DNA from: Thermocoleostomius sinensis A174
GTDB taxonomy: Bacteria > Cyanobacteriota > Cyanobacteriia > Elainellales > Elainellaceae
Direction: 5' to 3'
NCBI RefSeq assembly: GCF_026802175.1
Contig: NZ_CP113797.1
Coordinates: 124,001 to 188,000 of the forward strand
Length of the DNA stretch: 64,000 nucleotides
Part shown: positions 54,331 to 62,773 of the stretch, piece after piece
Layout of the letters: each line of letters starts with the position of its first letter
How positions within the stretch are numbered: the first letter of the stretch is position 1
The notes under the pieces: generated by a model
The model's input: only the letters and a program-made list of their open reading frames with translations
Databases searched by the model: none
What the model was told of the DNA's origin: nothing
Translations under genes and position numbers: made by a program

Positions 54331-54972
54331 ATGATCGCAGCAGATACTTCTCCTGAGATGGTTCCACAATTGATTGTGGGGCTAGGGAATCCAGGAGCAA
54401 AATACGATCGCACTCGTCATAATGTTGGGTTTGAGGCGATCGATTGGCTAGCTCGGCACTGGCAGATTTCGCTAGCGGAGCAGCGCAAATTTCAAGGTAT
54501 GTTTGGAGAAGGGGTTGTAGGGCGCGGGGATAAAATCCGTTTGCTGAAACCCCTGACATACATGAATCGATCGGGACAGTCCATTCGTAGCGTGGTGGAT
54601 TGGTACAAAATTCCGCCCGACGCAGTGCTGGTTATTTACGATGACATGGATTTGCCAGTCGGTAAACTGCGGCTGCGGCAGTCTGGTTCAGCCGGTGGCC
54701 ACAACGGCATGAAATCGACGATCGCTCACCTAGGTACGCAAAACTTCCCTCGACTGCGGATTGGAATTGGCAGTCCTAATAATGGAGGAACTCGCTCGGA
54801 TGGGGAAGTCGTGTCGCATGTGTTAGGTCGTTTTTCGCCTACTGAGACGAGGATAATGGCAGAGGTGTTACAGCTAGTTACGGATGCGATCGAACTAGGA
54901 TTAAAGCAGGGAATCCCCAAGGCCATGAGTCTTTACAACAACCGCAGCGTTGGGCTGAGCTTAAACGAGTAA
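54331..54972 (+). CDS. pth: peptidyl-tRNA hydrolase
   Basis: 213 residues. It cleaves peptidyl-tRNA released by stalled ribosomes, recycling tRNA. Landmarks: LIVGLGNPGAKYDRTRHNVG with Asn20 and catalytic His30, LLKPLTYMNRSGQSI, VIYDDMDLPVGKLRLRQSG with the catalytic-dyad Asp, and SAGGHNGMKSTIAHLGT. It is in the same orientation as tatA, 54 bases apart. Confidence 0.97.
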   Translation: MIAADTSPEMVPQLIVGLGNPGAKYDRTRHNVGFEAIDWLARHWQISLAEQRKFQGMFGEGVVGRGDKIRLLKPLTYMNRSGQSIRSVVDWYKIPPDAVLVIYDDMDLPVGKLRLRQSGSAGGHNGMKSTIAHLGTQNFPRLRIGIGSPNNGGTRSDGEVVSHVLGRFSPTETRIMAEVLQLVTDAIELGLKQGIPKAMSLYNNRSVGLSLNE

Positions 54973-55009
54973 TATCAATTCCTAAGAGTTGTGCAAACCA
55001 ATTATCAAA

Positions 55010-55034
55010 AAGCAGAGTGGGCATTGCCCACCCT
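55010..55034. terminator. possible terminator between convergent pth and DUF4912 genes
   Basis: The stem GTGGGC-ATT-GCCCAC (55017-55031) is followed on the minus strand by TCTGCTTTTTG, so it could end the DUF4912 transcript. The stem is short. Confidence 0.45.
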
Positions 55035-55057
55035 ACATACTCACTCCTCACCTTCGT

Positions 55058-56668
55058 CTAGGGAAGCCACTCCAAAACCGCTTCATCCTTAGTATTGGTG
55101 TGGCGTTCTGGCGTTTCTCGATTAAACCGCATGTGAATCGATCGCATTTGTTCGCCATCGGCTGCCACTGCCATAATCGGGAAATCAATTTCTCCGTCAG
55201 GGAAGGACATTTGAAAACGGAACGTGCCATCTGGATTGAGTTGCACAGGCCGACCGCCGATCGTCACGGTTGCATCAGGTTCAGTGGCTCCATATACAAT
55301 CAGCTCAGCATCGGCAATGAGCCAGAACTTGCGTGGCCGCATCGGCGGCATCGAGGCGGAGAAGCCGATACCAGACATGCCAATCCCGGACATGCTGTAC
55401 ATACCCACACCCGACATACTGTATAGACCAACGCCAGAGGTGGTGTACATACCCACGCCGGACATACCCACACCCGACATCGTCGGGACGCTCATCATGC
55501 CCACACCAGACATGCCCATGCCAGAGGTGGTATACATGCCCACGCCAGACATGCCCATGCCAGAGGTGGTATACATGCCTACGCCAGACATCCCAACTCC
55601 AGACATGCCCGTAACGCCTAGCCCTATGCCAGACATCATGCCCACACCAGACATGCCCATGCCAGAGGTGGTATACATGCCTACGCCAGACATCCCAACT
55701 CCAGACATGCCCACACCCGACATCCCAACTCCAGGCATGCCTACACCCGACATCCCGACTCCAGACATGCCTGCTGCGGCTCCAGACATGCCTGTCACTC
55801 CTACCCCAGAGGCCCATTTACCAACCCCTGAAGGAAAGACATAGGAGCTAACGGTTTCTTCGGGCACATGCTGCATAGAGCCAAATACTGAACCTGCTAG
55901 GCGTTTAGCTTCGGCTGCTTCTGCCATCTCAAATACTTGAGCGTGCACTGATTCAGGTGCTTTTGTGACCGATCGGGTTGAGTAAGACAGTTCTAGGAAG
56001 GTTTTGGCTTGCAGATCTTCTTCCCAAGCAATCGTCAAGAATTGATCGTCAATCCAATCTGAGGGATAAATCGGTGGAATTCGGACGGGCGCCGATTGAG
56101 CCAACAGCAACCAGCGGCCATCTACCGCAATATAGCCAATTTCAATCATGTAATCCCGATCGCTGACCGGAACTGGCAAGTACCATTCCCGCGCTAGTTC
56201 GTCACATTCATACTGTTGCAGGCTATGGGGACGCTGAGTTTGTAGATTGATATCTGTCACATCGTAGAACCGCAGCGCCAGTCGAATGCCACCTTGCCGC
56301 CGCATTTCTTCTTTGCGTTCGTTCGGTACATCCCAGTAGGCGTAAGCCCATTGCGGATCGCGAGGCATTAGCACAATCCGACTTTCGCCATAGCCATCCG
56401 GCAAGTCTGCCAACCCTTCATCGACCACAGACAAGGTTTCTTCACGATCGGTCAATCCAACATCAAACTTTGCTGCTTCCACTGCTTCTTGTGCCTCTAA
56501 GGAACGGGATTGTGTAGGTTCAAATCGGGTGCGTTGGGCCGCTTGGATAGCGCGCAACAGGTCTTCTTTCCGCATCCGGCTATAACGTGAAATACCGTAT
56601 TCACTGGCCACTCGGCGGAGTTGGCGCAGGGTCATTTCCTCTAAAGGAGGGCGTTGTGGTGACGACAT
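55058..56668 (-). CDS. DUF4912 protein with long Met-Ser-Gly-Val-Gly repeat
   Basis: 536 residues. The N-terminus (10-45) is a Rho-N/SAP-like helical domain (LRQLRRVASEYGISRYSRMR). Residues about 85-260 are DUF4912 (RIVLMPRDPQWAYAYWDVPN, then EIGYIAVDGRWLLLAQSAPV). Residues 281-436 are a low-complexity array built on (M)SGVGM, interrupted by MYTTSGMG units. The C-terminal beta domain (445-515; ELIVYGATEPDATVTIGGRP) follows. There is no signal peptide. A nucleic-acid or surface-binding role is possible, but the family's function is not established. Convergent with pth. Confidence 0.88.
   Translation of the reverse strand: MSSPQRPPLEEMTLRQLRRVASEYGISRYSRMRKEDLLRAIQAAQRTRFEPTQSRSLEAQEAVEAAKFDVGLTDREETLSVVDEGLADLPDGYGESRIVLMPRDPQWAYAYWDVPNERKEEMRRQGGIRLALRFYDVTDINLQTQRPHSLQQYECDELAREWYLPVPVSDRDYMIEIGYIAVDGRWLLLAQSAPVRIPPIYPSDWIDDQFLTIAWEEDLQAKTFLELSYSTRSVTKAPESVHAQVFEMAEAAEAKRLAGSVFGSMQHVPEETVSSYVFPSGVGKWASGVGVTGMSGAAAGMSGVGMSGVGMPGVGMSGVGMSGVGMSGVGMYTTSGMGMSGVGMMSGIGLGVTGMSGVGMSGVGMYTTSGMGMSGVGMYTTSGMGMSGVGMMSVPTMSGVGMSGVGMYTTSGVGLYSMSGVGMYSMSGIGMSGIGFSASMPPMRPRKFWLIADAELIVYGATEPDATVTIGGRPVQLNPDGTFRFQMSFPDGEIDFPIMAVAADGEQMRSIHMRFNRETPERHTNTKDEAVLEWLP
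55361..55828. repeat. in-frame repeat array in the DUF4912 gene
   Basis: About 470 bp of imperfect 15-bp units encoding Gly-Met-Ser-Gly-Val, with larger near-exact blocks of about 45 bp repeated (GMYTTSGMGMSGV). The arrangement suggests expansion by slippage or unequal recombination. Copy number may vary between strains and could be misassembled. Confidence 0.85.
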
Positions 56669-57183
56669 AGCGAGAAGTTAACCTCCGGTAACTTGGACAA
56701 CAACTTGAATCGGGCAACAGACAAGATGGAACCCTTTGGCGGTCTCTTAAATCCCTGGTTGACATCAATGAGGGTTAGATTTGGGGATCGCGGGGATCAA
56801 TTTCTGGTCTCTATAGTGCAAAAAAAACCTAAAGAAAGCAAGAGATGATCCCCTTAAATTTGCTTGATTTTACGAGTTTTCAAGGCAAATGGGGATCGTT
56901 ATGTCAGGATATTGTGACATTGGTAGCAGATTTCGCGAAACCGGGATCAGTTAATGTTATGTTTTCATGACATTGGCTTGGTGCTGATGCCGATGGGCTT
57001 TAGGATGCGAGCACTCCCTTCAAATCCCGATTGTCATCATCGGGTAATGGAACTCTCGGACTAGCGAAGTTCCAGTAAATACTGCTAAATCGACCAACTA
57101 AGGTTCGGCGATCGGGTAAACAACCAGTAAAATTTGTCTAATTCCTGTCATGGATTTAATACGCCTATTGGCTGAACAAGGCT
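56669..57183. other. 515-base intergenic region with GGGGATC repeats and hairpin
   Basis: Between the divergent DUF4912 and trpD genes. GGGGATC occurs at 56783, 56792 and 56891. The last copy pairs with GATCCCC at 56847 to form a long hairpin (56847-56897) with inner ATTTGC/GCAAAT arms. A 27-codon frame overlapping the trpD start (57150) contains no Trp codons, so it is not a trp leader. Confidence 0.5.
56847..56897. other. 51-base hairpin with GATCCCC/GGGGATC stem
   Basis: GATCCCC-TTA-AATTTGC pairs with GCAAAT-GGGGATC; a three-base bulge separates two perfect stem blocks around a ~20-base loop. It could be an operator pair or a structured RNA. Confidence 0.45.
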
Positions 57184-58278
57184 ATGAGCAATTTTTCTTC
57201 CCATCCTGCAACGCCCGATACCAGCGTTTCTGAACAAGATTGGTCGCAGTTGTTGCAACAACTGCTCGATCGACAATCCCTGGAGGTTTCTCAAGCGTCG
57301 GTGTTGATGCAGGGATGGCTTACAGACACCATTCCTTCGGTGCTTTCGGGTGCTATCTTGGCAGCTATTCAAGCGAAAGGCGTTACTGCCAGCGAATTGG
57401 CTGGCATGGCTCAGGTGCTACAAGCTCAATCTTTAGGAAGTGCCCAAACGATCGCCTTGCCGACTCCTTTAATTGATACCTGCGGAACGGGTGGGGATGG
57501 CGCTTCTACATTCAATATTTCAACAGCCGTTGCGTTTGTAGCAGCAGCAGCGGGGATTGCTGTAGCCAAGCACGGCAACCGTGCAGCCTCTAGCCGGGTA
57601 GGCTCAGCAGATGTGCTAGAAGCGTTGGGAGTTAACTTGGCAGCAAGTCCCGATCGGATTACTGCTGCTGTAGATCAAGTGGGAATTACATTTTTGTTCG
57701 CACCAGGCTGGCATCCAGCCATGAAGTATGTGGCACCGATTCGCAAAACCTTGAAAGTGCGCACCGTCTTTAACTTGTTGGGACCATTAGTCAATCCACT
57801 TCCCATCACCGGTCAGGTCATGGGCGTGTTTGATCCGCAATTGGTTGTACCGATCGCAGAGGCCTTACAGCAGTTAGGGCGATCGCAAGCCATTGTGCTG
57901 CATGGGCGGGAAAAACTAGACGAGGCCGGGCTATCCGATTTGACCCATCTAGCTGTCTTGTCAGATGGACAAGTGCACTCGATCGATCTCGATCCTCGAA
58001 CCTTGGGATTGCCGCCTGCCCCCACCAGCGCGTTGCGGGGTGGCGATGTGTCTACCAATGTCGAAATTTTGCGATCGGTTTTACAGGGAGGAGGAACCAC
58101 AGCGCAGCAAGATGTTGTGGCTCTCAATGCCGCTCTGGCACTGCAAGTAGGAGGAGCCTTGCCAGACAACGGTGATCCCGAAACGACCTATCGTAAAGGA
58201 ATTGAACTAGCCAAGTCCATCCTTGCCAGCGGCGCCGCTTGGCAGAAAGTCGAAGAATTAGCGGCTTTTTTGAAATAA
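57184..58278 (+). CDS. trpD: anthranilate phosphoribosyltransferase
   Basis: 364 residues. It joins anthranilate to phosphoribosyl pyrophosphate in tryptophan synthesis. Landmarks: [20 protein letters not shown] (PRPP loop), [20 protein letters not shown] (substrate-binding Lys/Asn/Arg), [19 protein letters not shown] and [10 protein letters not shown]. No other trp gene is adjacent, as is usual in cyanobacteria where trp genes are scattered. Confidence 0.97.
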   Translation: MSNFSSHPATPDTSVSEQDWSQLLQQLLDRQSLEVSQASVLMQGWLTDTIPSVLSGAILAAIQAKGVTASELAGMAQVLQAQSLGSAQTIALPTPLIDTCGTGGDGASTFNISTAVAFVAAAAGIAVAKHGNRAASSRVGSADVLEALGVNLAASPDRITAAVDQVGITFLFAPGWHPAMKYVAPIRKTLKVRTVFNLLGPLVNPLPITGQVMGVFDPQLVVPIAEALQQLGRSQAIVLHGREKLDEAGLSDLTHLAVLSDGQVHSIDLDPRTLGLPPAPTSALRGGDVSTNVEILRSVLQGGGTTAQQDVVALNAALALQVGGALPDNGDPETTYRKGIELAKSILASGAAWQKVEELAAFLK

Positions 58279-58298
58279 GCTAGCAGTCTAGTAGCAGT

Positions 58299-59270
58299 CT
58301 AGCGTTCTCGAAATTCAACCTCGGTTTCTCGGATCGTCACATCATAATTACCAAAAAAATCATGCCCTAATAACCCGGTGGACAGTTGTGGCCCAGCGAT
58401 TGCCACCAGCACATTGTTCGCAATGGCTCCATTAACCCGGATGGAACTGACATAGCCCAGCGGAACAGTGACTCCACGCTGACTAGCTGTGTCTACCATC
58501 GCTGCTGCTACCGGCACCACATTCAAGGCTTGTGCCATTTGGTTAGTAATCAGCGTGCCACTGGCTCCCGTATCTACAATCATGTCGAAGGTTTGCTGCT
58601 CGTTGAACGTGACCTGAATCACGGGCGTATTGCCTTCACGACGCACGATCGGTGCATAGAAAACAGCAGGGTTGGCAGTCGGCGAACCAGACACATTGCC
58701 TACAGATGCGGGCATGATTGGCTCTGTCGATCGCATAGGCATCACGGGTTGCGACTGGGGTGGCTCGGGTTCCGGCTGAGTATGAATCACGACAGTCGTG
58801 TCTACTACTGAATCTCCAATCGAGTGATTGGCTTGCTTTTGAGCATAGGTTGCGTTTTGCCGATATTCGAGAATCTTACGCTGAGCGTTGGCGTGGTTGG
58901 GGCTAGAGTTGGGCACAGACACCATCAGGTCAATTGCTTGCTGCCAACGACTGGCCACTAAACGCCAATCATCTTGCGATTGTGCCGAGCGACTGAGGGC
59001 AAACGCTCTAGAGGCCCGATCGATGGCGCGTTGATAAGCGTCATCTGGCACTGAAAGCTGTGCTGTAGCCGGGGCTGCCTGCGTTGAGCTAGGTACGGGC
59101 GCAGTTGTCAACACCTCTTGAAGCGAAGTGGGTGCACTTTCGGTCGCTAAATTTTCTATCTCTAACTTCTCTAAGGTTAAGCGGGTAGCAGAATCACTAC
59201 AACCACCCATGGCTCCTGCTACTAAACTGGCTAAAATGGCTAAAAAAAGATGATAAAAGGGCTTTGGCAT
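58299..59270 (-). CDS. retropepsin-like aspartic protease lipoprotein
   Basis: 323 residues from the ATG at 59270; six upstream codons from a TTG are less likely. A signal peptide ends in a lipobox (AGAMGGC), predicting a membrane-anchored lipoprotein facing the periplasm. The middle (about 60-200) has a TPR-like helix pair and a Pro/Glu linker. The C-terminal domain has the single aspartyl-protease motif MIVDTGASGTLI and the later LLGHDFFGNYDV, as in clan AA retropepsin-like proteins, which act as dimers. Convergent with trpD. Confidence 0.88.
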   Translation of the reverse strand: MPKPFYHLFLAILASLVAGAMGGCSDSATRLTLEKLEIENLATESAPTSLQEVLTTAPVPSSTQAAPATAQLSVPDDAYQRAIDRASRAFALSRSAQSQDDWRLVASRWQQAIDLMVSVPNSSPNHANAQRKILEYRQNATYAQKQANHSIGDSVVDTTVVIHTQPEPEPPQSQPVMPMRSTEPIMPASVGNVSGSPTANPAVFYAPIVRREGNTPVIQVTFNEQQTFDMIVDTGASGTLITNQMAQALNVVPVAAAMVDTASQRGVTVPLGYVSSIRVNGAIANNVLVAIAGPQLSTGLLGHDFFGNYDVTIRETEVEFRER

Positions 59271-59410
59271 GACTGCACCAAGGTTCAACTAATAGCTGAT
59301 GGTTAAAACTTGTTGTGAGTGGATGGAGAGGGAATGTTTCTATTTACTACTCGCCCTTCAGCACTGACAACTCGCTACTAATGACTGACTAAGCTCGTCT
59401 TTAGTTGCCC

Positions 59411-60088
59411 TCAAATCTTGACCTGAGTCATCGAAATATGACCAGAGAAGCACACATCAACATCAGAGCCGGGATCGCGAGTCCGCTTGCCATACTCACC
59501 AGCATAGTATAAATACTCTCCTTCCAAGCGATACTCAGCGGGAAGAGGTTGGGTACACAGCGGACAGACTATAAGCTCGGGATCTGGAGCACCAGCTTCT
59601 AGATGAGGCAAGTTGACATTCCAAAACGTACCCGCTTCTATAGGATACGTTAACAGTTTATCAAGCACCCGCAGAGCTAGCCGAGTTGCCAAATCCCAAT
59701 CGATCGGACGCTTCCGTTGAATATAGTGAGAAATAGCAATAGCGGGAACACGATGAAGAGCGGCTTCGCGAACGGCTGCCACCGTACCAGAAATATAGAT
59801 ATCTGCCCCCAGATTGCCTCCAGCGTTGATTCCTGCCAAAACCCAGTCAGCATTGGGATAGAGGTGGCATAGCCCTATCCGTGTACAGTCGGCAGGAGTC
59901 CCCTCTATAGCATACTCGTTAACCCCGCGTTGTTCCAAATGGATTGGCCGATGCGTTGTTACCTGATGCCCACAACCAGAGTGCTGCTGCTTGGGCGCTA
60001 CAATGACTCCTCGATCGCCTACCGCTTGCCGTAAGGCTTGCAGCCCTGGCGCTTCAATCCCATCATCATTGGTTAACACAAACACCAT
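59411..60088 (-). CDS. surE: 5'/3'-nucleotidase SurE
   Basis: 225 residues. It is a metal-dependent phosphatase of nucleoside monophosphates. The metal-binding Asp8 and Asp9 lie in LTNDDGIEAPGL; Ser and Asn ligands are present in APKQQHSGCGHQVT and VLAGINAGGNLGADIYISGT. It is slightly shorter than E. coli SurE but complete. It is a single gene, with 140 bases to the protease gene downstream. Confidence 0.95.
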   Translation of the reverse strand: MVFVLTNDDGIEAPGLQALRQAVGDRGVIVAPKQQHSGCGHQVTTHRPIHLEQRGVNEYAIEGTPADCTRIGLCHLYPNADWVLAGINAGGNLGADIYISGTVAAVREAALHRVPAIAISHYIQRKRPIDWDLATRLALRVLDKLLTYPIEAGTFWNVNLPHLEAGAPDPELIVCPLCTQPLPAEYRLEGEYLYYAGEYGKRTRDPGSDVDVCFSGHISMTQVKI

Positions 60089-60163
60089 TAGCGGTTGTGG
60101 GATATACCCAAGTGGAACAATCGGGAAAGCAACTCGTTGACTCTCTTAGAGAATGTTTGACAC

Positions 60164-60281
60164 GTCGCAACTTTTACGCGCTCATTCCTCAACCCCTGCT
60201 CCCACGAGAGAAGAAGAGGGAGTGGCCGGTTGCCTCTCCTGCGGGAAAGGGGAGTTTGAGCCATCATTGATCCGGTTCAAA
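60164..60281 (-). repeat. dispersed repeat B, copy 2
   Basis: About 118 bp whose reverse complement shares ends and blocks with 50809-50895 (TTTGAACCGGATCAATGATG, GGCTCAAACT, GCGTAAAAGTTGCGAC). It lies directly downstream of the SRPBCC gene stop (60289), just as copy 1 lies directly downstream of the methyltransferase stop. Confidence 0.65.
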
Positions 60282-60288
60282 CAACCTC

Positions 60289-60861
60289 TTAGAGGTTGCA
60301 TAGCACTTGTCGCATCTTTCGCATATTAGCAGGTAAATCCAACCGCATCGCCTGCTGAATCAATTGGCTGGGAACGGGAATTGTTGGTGTGGCTTGCACC
60401 GAGTAGGTTAAAAGCGTTCCAGCATGGAAGTCCTGCAATTTCAGCGTCGCCGCAAAATCGTTGAAACTTCCTTTGTCTAGCTGAAACTGAATTTGCTGAT
60501 AAGCTGCATGGACAGATTCAAACACGTTTAAGTAAATTTCCACCTGAGCCGTGAACAAAAGAAACGCTTTAGCGGCAGCTTGATAAAGACGTTTGCAACC
60601 AGAGGTTTCGCAACGAGTGAGCACTTCACTGTGAGTTAAATCGGGAAAAAACTGAGTCCAACGGGGATAGTTGGTCAGTTGGGGCCAGACCTGCGATCGC
60701 TTCAGGGGCAAATACATCTGCGCGGTGACTGCCCCTCCCCAGGCTGAGTGCGATCGGGTTTGCAGCAGGATGTCCCCCTGCAAAAGAGATTCTCGCTGTT
60801 GCGGAGGCCAATCCAATGTTGTTGTATGGTCGGCATCTACCAGGCTTAATGCTGCGGTCAT
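60289..60861 (-). CDS. SRPBCC-family (START-like) protein
   Basis: 190 residues from the ATG at 60861. The fold is suggested by VTAQMYLPLKRSQVWPQLTN, YPRWTQFFPDLTHSEVL, ATLKLQDFHAGTLLTYSVQA, and a long C-terminal helix (RLDLPANMRKMRQVL). Members bind lipids or other hydrophobic ligands; some are polyketide cyclases. Similar stand-alone proteins are common in cyanobacteria. The ligand is unknown. Confidence 0.8.
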   Translation of the reverse strand: MTAALSLVDADHTTTLDWPPQQRESLLQGDILLQTRSHSAWGGAVTAQMYLPLKRSQVWPQLTNYPRWTQFFPDLTHSEVLTRCETSGCKRLYQAAAKAFLLFTAQVEIYLNVFESVHAAYQQIQFQLDKGSFNDFAATLKLQDFHAGTLLTYSVQATPTIPVPSQLIQQAMRLDLPANMRKMRQVLCNL

Positions 60862-61352
60862 AACTTTCACTCGTTTTGTCCTAACTGCACATCTCAACTA
60901 CATCGGCAGGGTAGGCAAAACGCCGACATGGACCAGTTTTTTATCTGTCACATCGGCGTTTCACACAGTATCATCAACAGGGACAAATCAGATGTACAAA
61001 CCGTTTTGTTAGGTTTTGAAACGTTTTGTAGGACATTGTATAGAACGTTCGTCAGGCTTTCTGCGAGGCTTGCTTGAATTGGTTATCAGAGGAGTGCTGA
61101 AACAGAGAGCAAAAGGTTCGGAGTTTACGTAGAATTGAATTTCGCCTCTTCTCAGAAGACTTTACGACAAAACAGTTTATAAATGTTGCATAGTCTGAAC
61201 AATCGGCTTTACAGTCATGCTCTAGTTGTAGCGTTTGTTTTCTCAAGAAATCATCAATCAACAGGGGTGCAACTGTGAAGATCCTGAAAAATCTCTCCTT
61301 GTGCAACAATAGGGGCGACAGTTTTTCTAATGATTAGGAGGTGCTGCTGTTT
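60862..61352. other. 491-base intergenic region
   Basis: An inverted repeat AAACGCCGA / TCGGCGTTT (60918-60926 and 60953-60961) lies just upstream of the divergent SRPBCC gene and may be an operator or hairpin. An 85-codon minus-strand frame (61052-61309) starts at TTG without a ribosome-binding site and is not called. Confidence 0.4.
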
Positions 61353-61538
61353 GTGAATCAATCCCCAAATCCCGCTGTCAGAATTTTTTTGTATATTGTC
61401 GGCACACTGCTTGTGTTTATGGCCATTGTTCTGATCCTTCAAGGCTTTGGTGTCATCGTACCCAGAGAGATTATCTATGCACTGGTTGTGTTGGCAATCG
61501 GGTCTGGTATTTTAGCTGGCGTTCGTCGCTGGTATTGA
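61353..61538 (+). CDS. small two-helix membrane protein a
   Basis: 61 residues from the GTG at 61353, which has a perfect AGGAGG 11 bases upstream; the in-frame GTG at 61341 overlaps that site and is rejected. Two hydrophobic helices (RIFLYIVGTLLVFMAIVLIL and YALVVLAIGSGILAGV) flank a Gly/Pro turn, and the protein ends RRWY. No family recognised. The neighbour at 61575 has the same plan. Confidence 0.65.
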   Translation: MNQSPNPAVRIFLYIVGTLLVFMAIVLILQGFGVIVPREIIYALVVLAIGSGILAGVRRWY

Positions 61539-61574
61539 ACCAAGCTGAGCGATAGTGCTCAGTCAATTGTAGGC

Positions 61575-61799
61575 ATGACCGTTGCATACCCCGTGAACCG
61601 CTCCATGAACCGTCCCATGAGTAGACGACTGCGCCCCGATACAACTATTTTCCTAACTGTTCTTTTCATTACCATTTTGGTCTGGGTTCTCAGAGGAGTT
61701 GGAATTTTGACCTTTTTACCAGGCAGTGTCATCTGGGTGTTATTGATTTTGACGATCGGCACTGGCGTATTTAGCGGTATTCAGCGCACAAGACGCTGA
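61575..61799 (+). CDS. small two-helix membrane protein b
   Basis: 74 residues with a basic N-terminus (NRSMNRPMSRRLRPD) and two hydrophobic helices (TIFLTVLFITILVWVL and VIWVLLILTIGTGVFSGI), ending QRTRR. The second helix and end (IGTGVFSGIQR) mirror the neighbour's IGSGILAGVRR, indicating paralogy. The 36-base spacing implies co-transcription. Function unknown. Confidence 0.65.
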   Translation: MTVAYPVNRSMNRPMSRRLRPDTTIFLTVLFITILVWVLRGVGILTFLPGSVIWVLLILTIGTGVFSGIQRTRR

Positions 61800-61915
61800 T
61801 GTAAAAGGATAAAGTCGTAAGGATAAGGAGCAAAGATTTAGTTCCTAGGTTTAGCCTTCAGCCTGTCGCCTTTGTTCTTGGCCTTGATCTTTTAGCTTTT
61901 AATTAAGTAAGCGGC

Positions 61916-62290
61916 ATGATTATCGTTACACGGGAAGAAGTTGAGCAGTATCGAACGGAATTGGCAGATGAAGCCAGCGCCTTAAGTGCCCTCGACATGC
62001 TAGAAGACTGTGAAGGAAATTTGGAAGATGCGGCGATCGCGCTGGGGTTGCGCGTAGGGCAAGAACCCGATCGCTCGGAAGATTGGTTAGATGGGTTGGC
62101 GAAGCGCTGGCGGGCGTTTGTTTGTCAAACGGGAATTAAGGAGTCGCTTCAGTCTGGCTCGATCGCCACTGCCGTGAAACTGCTGGCGGCCGAGTCTACT
62201 ATGCCTGATGTATTAGCCTTGCCTGTGGTGTTGTACGTGGTGAAAACCGGAGTTGAAGAATTCTGTAAACCGTTGCAAGAAAAACTGTAA
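61916..62290 (+). CDS. conserved hypothetical protein, 124 residues
   Basis: A predominantly helical, acidic cytoplasmic protein: MIIVTREEVEQYRTELADEA, then LDMLEDCEGNLEDAAIALGL. The early part (about 20-45) has a UBA-like pattern, as in proteins that count small helical bundles. No catalytic motif. It sits 36 bases upstream of the acylphosphatase gene on the same strand. I recall similar cyanobacterial proteins but no function. Confidence 0.65.
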   Translation: MIIVTREEVEQYRTELADEASALSALDMLEDCEGNLEDAAIALGLRVGQEPDRSEDWLDGLAKRWRAFVCQTGIKESLQSGSIATAVKLLAAESTMPDVLALPVVLYVVKTGVEEFCKPLQEKL

Positions 62291-62326
62291 CCGTTACGCC
62301 TTATTCATTAGGATTCATCAGCCGTT

Positions 62327-62629
62327 ATGCATCAACCGCAATCACCGTTAGATACTGTTCAAGCCCATGTTTTTATTTCTGGAGTGGTGCAGGGAGTGGG
62401 TTATCGCTTCTCAGCCCAAGATATGGCGCTGTTGCTGAAGCTGAATGGTTGGGTTCGCAATCTGCGGGATGGTCGAGTTGAGGCCACCTTTGTTGGGTCA
62501 CCGGCTCAAGTGGATGAGATGATTCGCTGGTGTCACCACGGGCCACCAGCCGCGATCGTGAAGGAGGTGATAGTTGAATACGAACCTCCCGAGAAATTCC
62601 AAGGGTTTGAAGTTCGGCGATCGGGGTAG
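62327..62629 (+). CDS. acyP: acylphosphatase
   Basis: 100 residues. The acylphosphatase fold has its signature VFISGVVQGVGYRFSAQDMA with the catalytic Arg, and GWVRNLRDGRVEATFVG with the catalytic Asn. It hydrolyses acyl phosphates such as acetyl or carbamoyl phosphate. It is probably co-transcribed with the preceding 124-residue gene. Confidence 0.93.
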   Translation: MHQPQSPLDTVQAHVFISGVVQGVGYRFSAQDMALLLKLNGWVRNLRDGRVEATFVGSPAQVDEMIRWCHHGPPAAIVKEVIVEYEPPEKFQGFEVRRSG

Positions 62630-62773
62630 ATATGGATCAATTGAGACGGCTAAATGGTGCTGAATTAAAAGTCACTACACTTTGCTTGGTTCTGAAGGAA
62701 CAAGTGGCCGTGCAGAAACGTATTAAGTTTGGGAAGGATAGACTCAACTCTGTATCGCTTCAAGGTTGGAATG

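Noticed and set aside
55224-55844. 206-codon plus-strand frame of MPTPD-type repeats
   Set aside because: It is the antisense shadow of the Met-Ser-Gly-Val-Gly array of the DUF4912 gene; no start signals of its own.
57150-57233. 27-codon frame overlapping the trpD start, considered as a trp leader peptide
   Set aside because: Contains no Trp codons and no attenuator-like hairpins were seen.
61052-61309. 85-codon minus-strand frame
   Set aside because: TTG start, no ribosome-binding site, biased composition and no homologue recognised.
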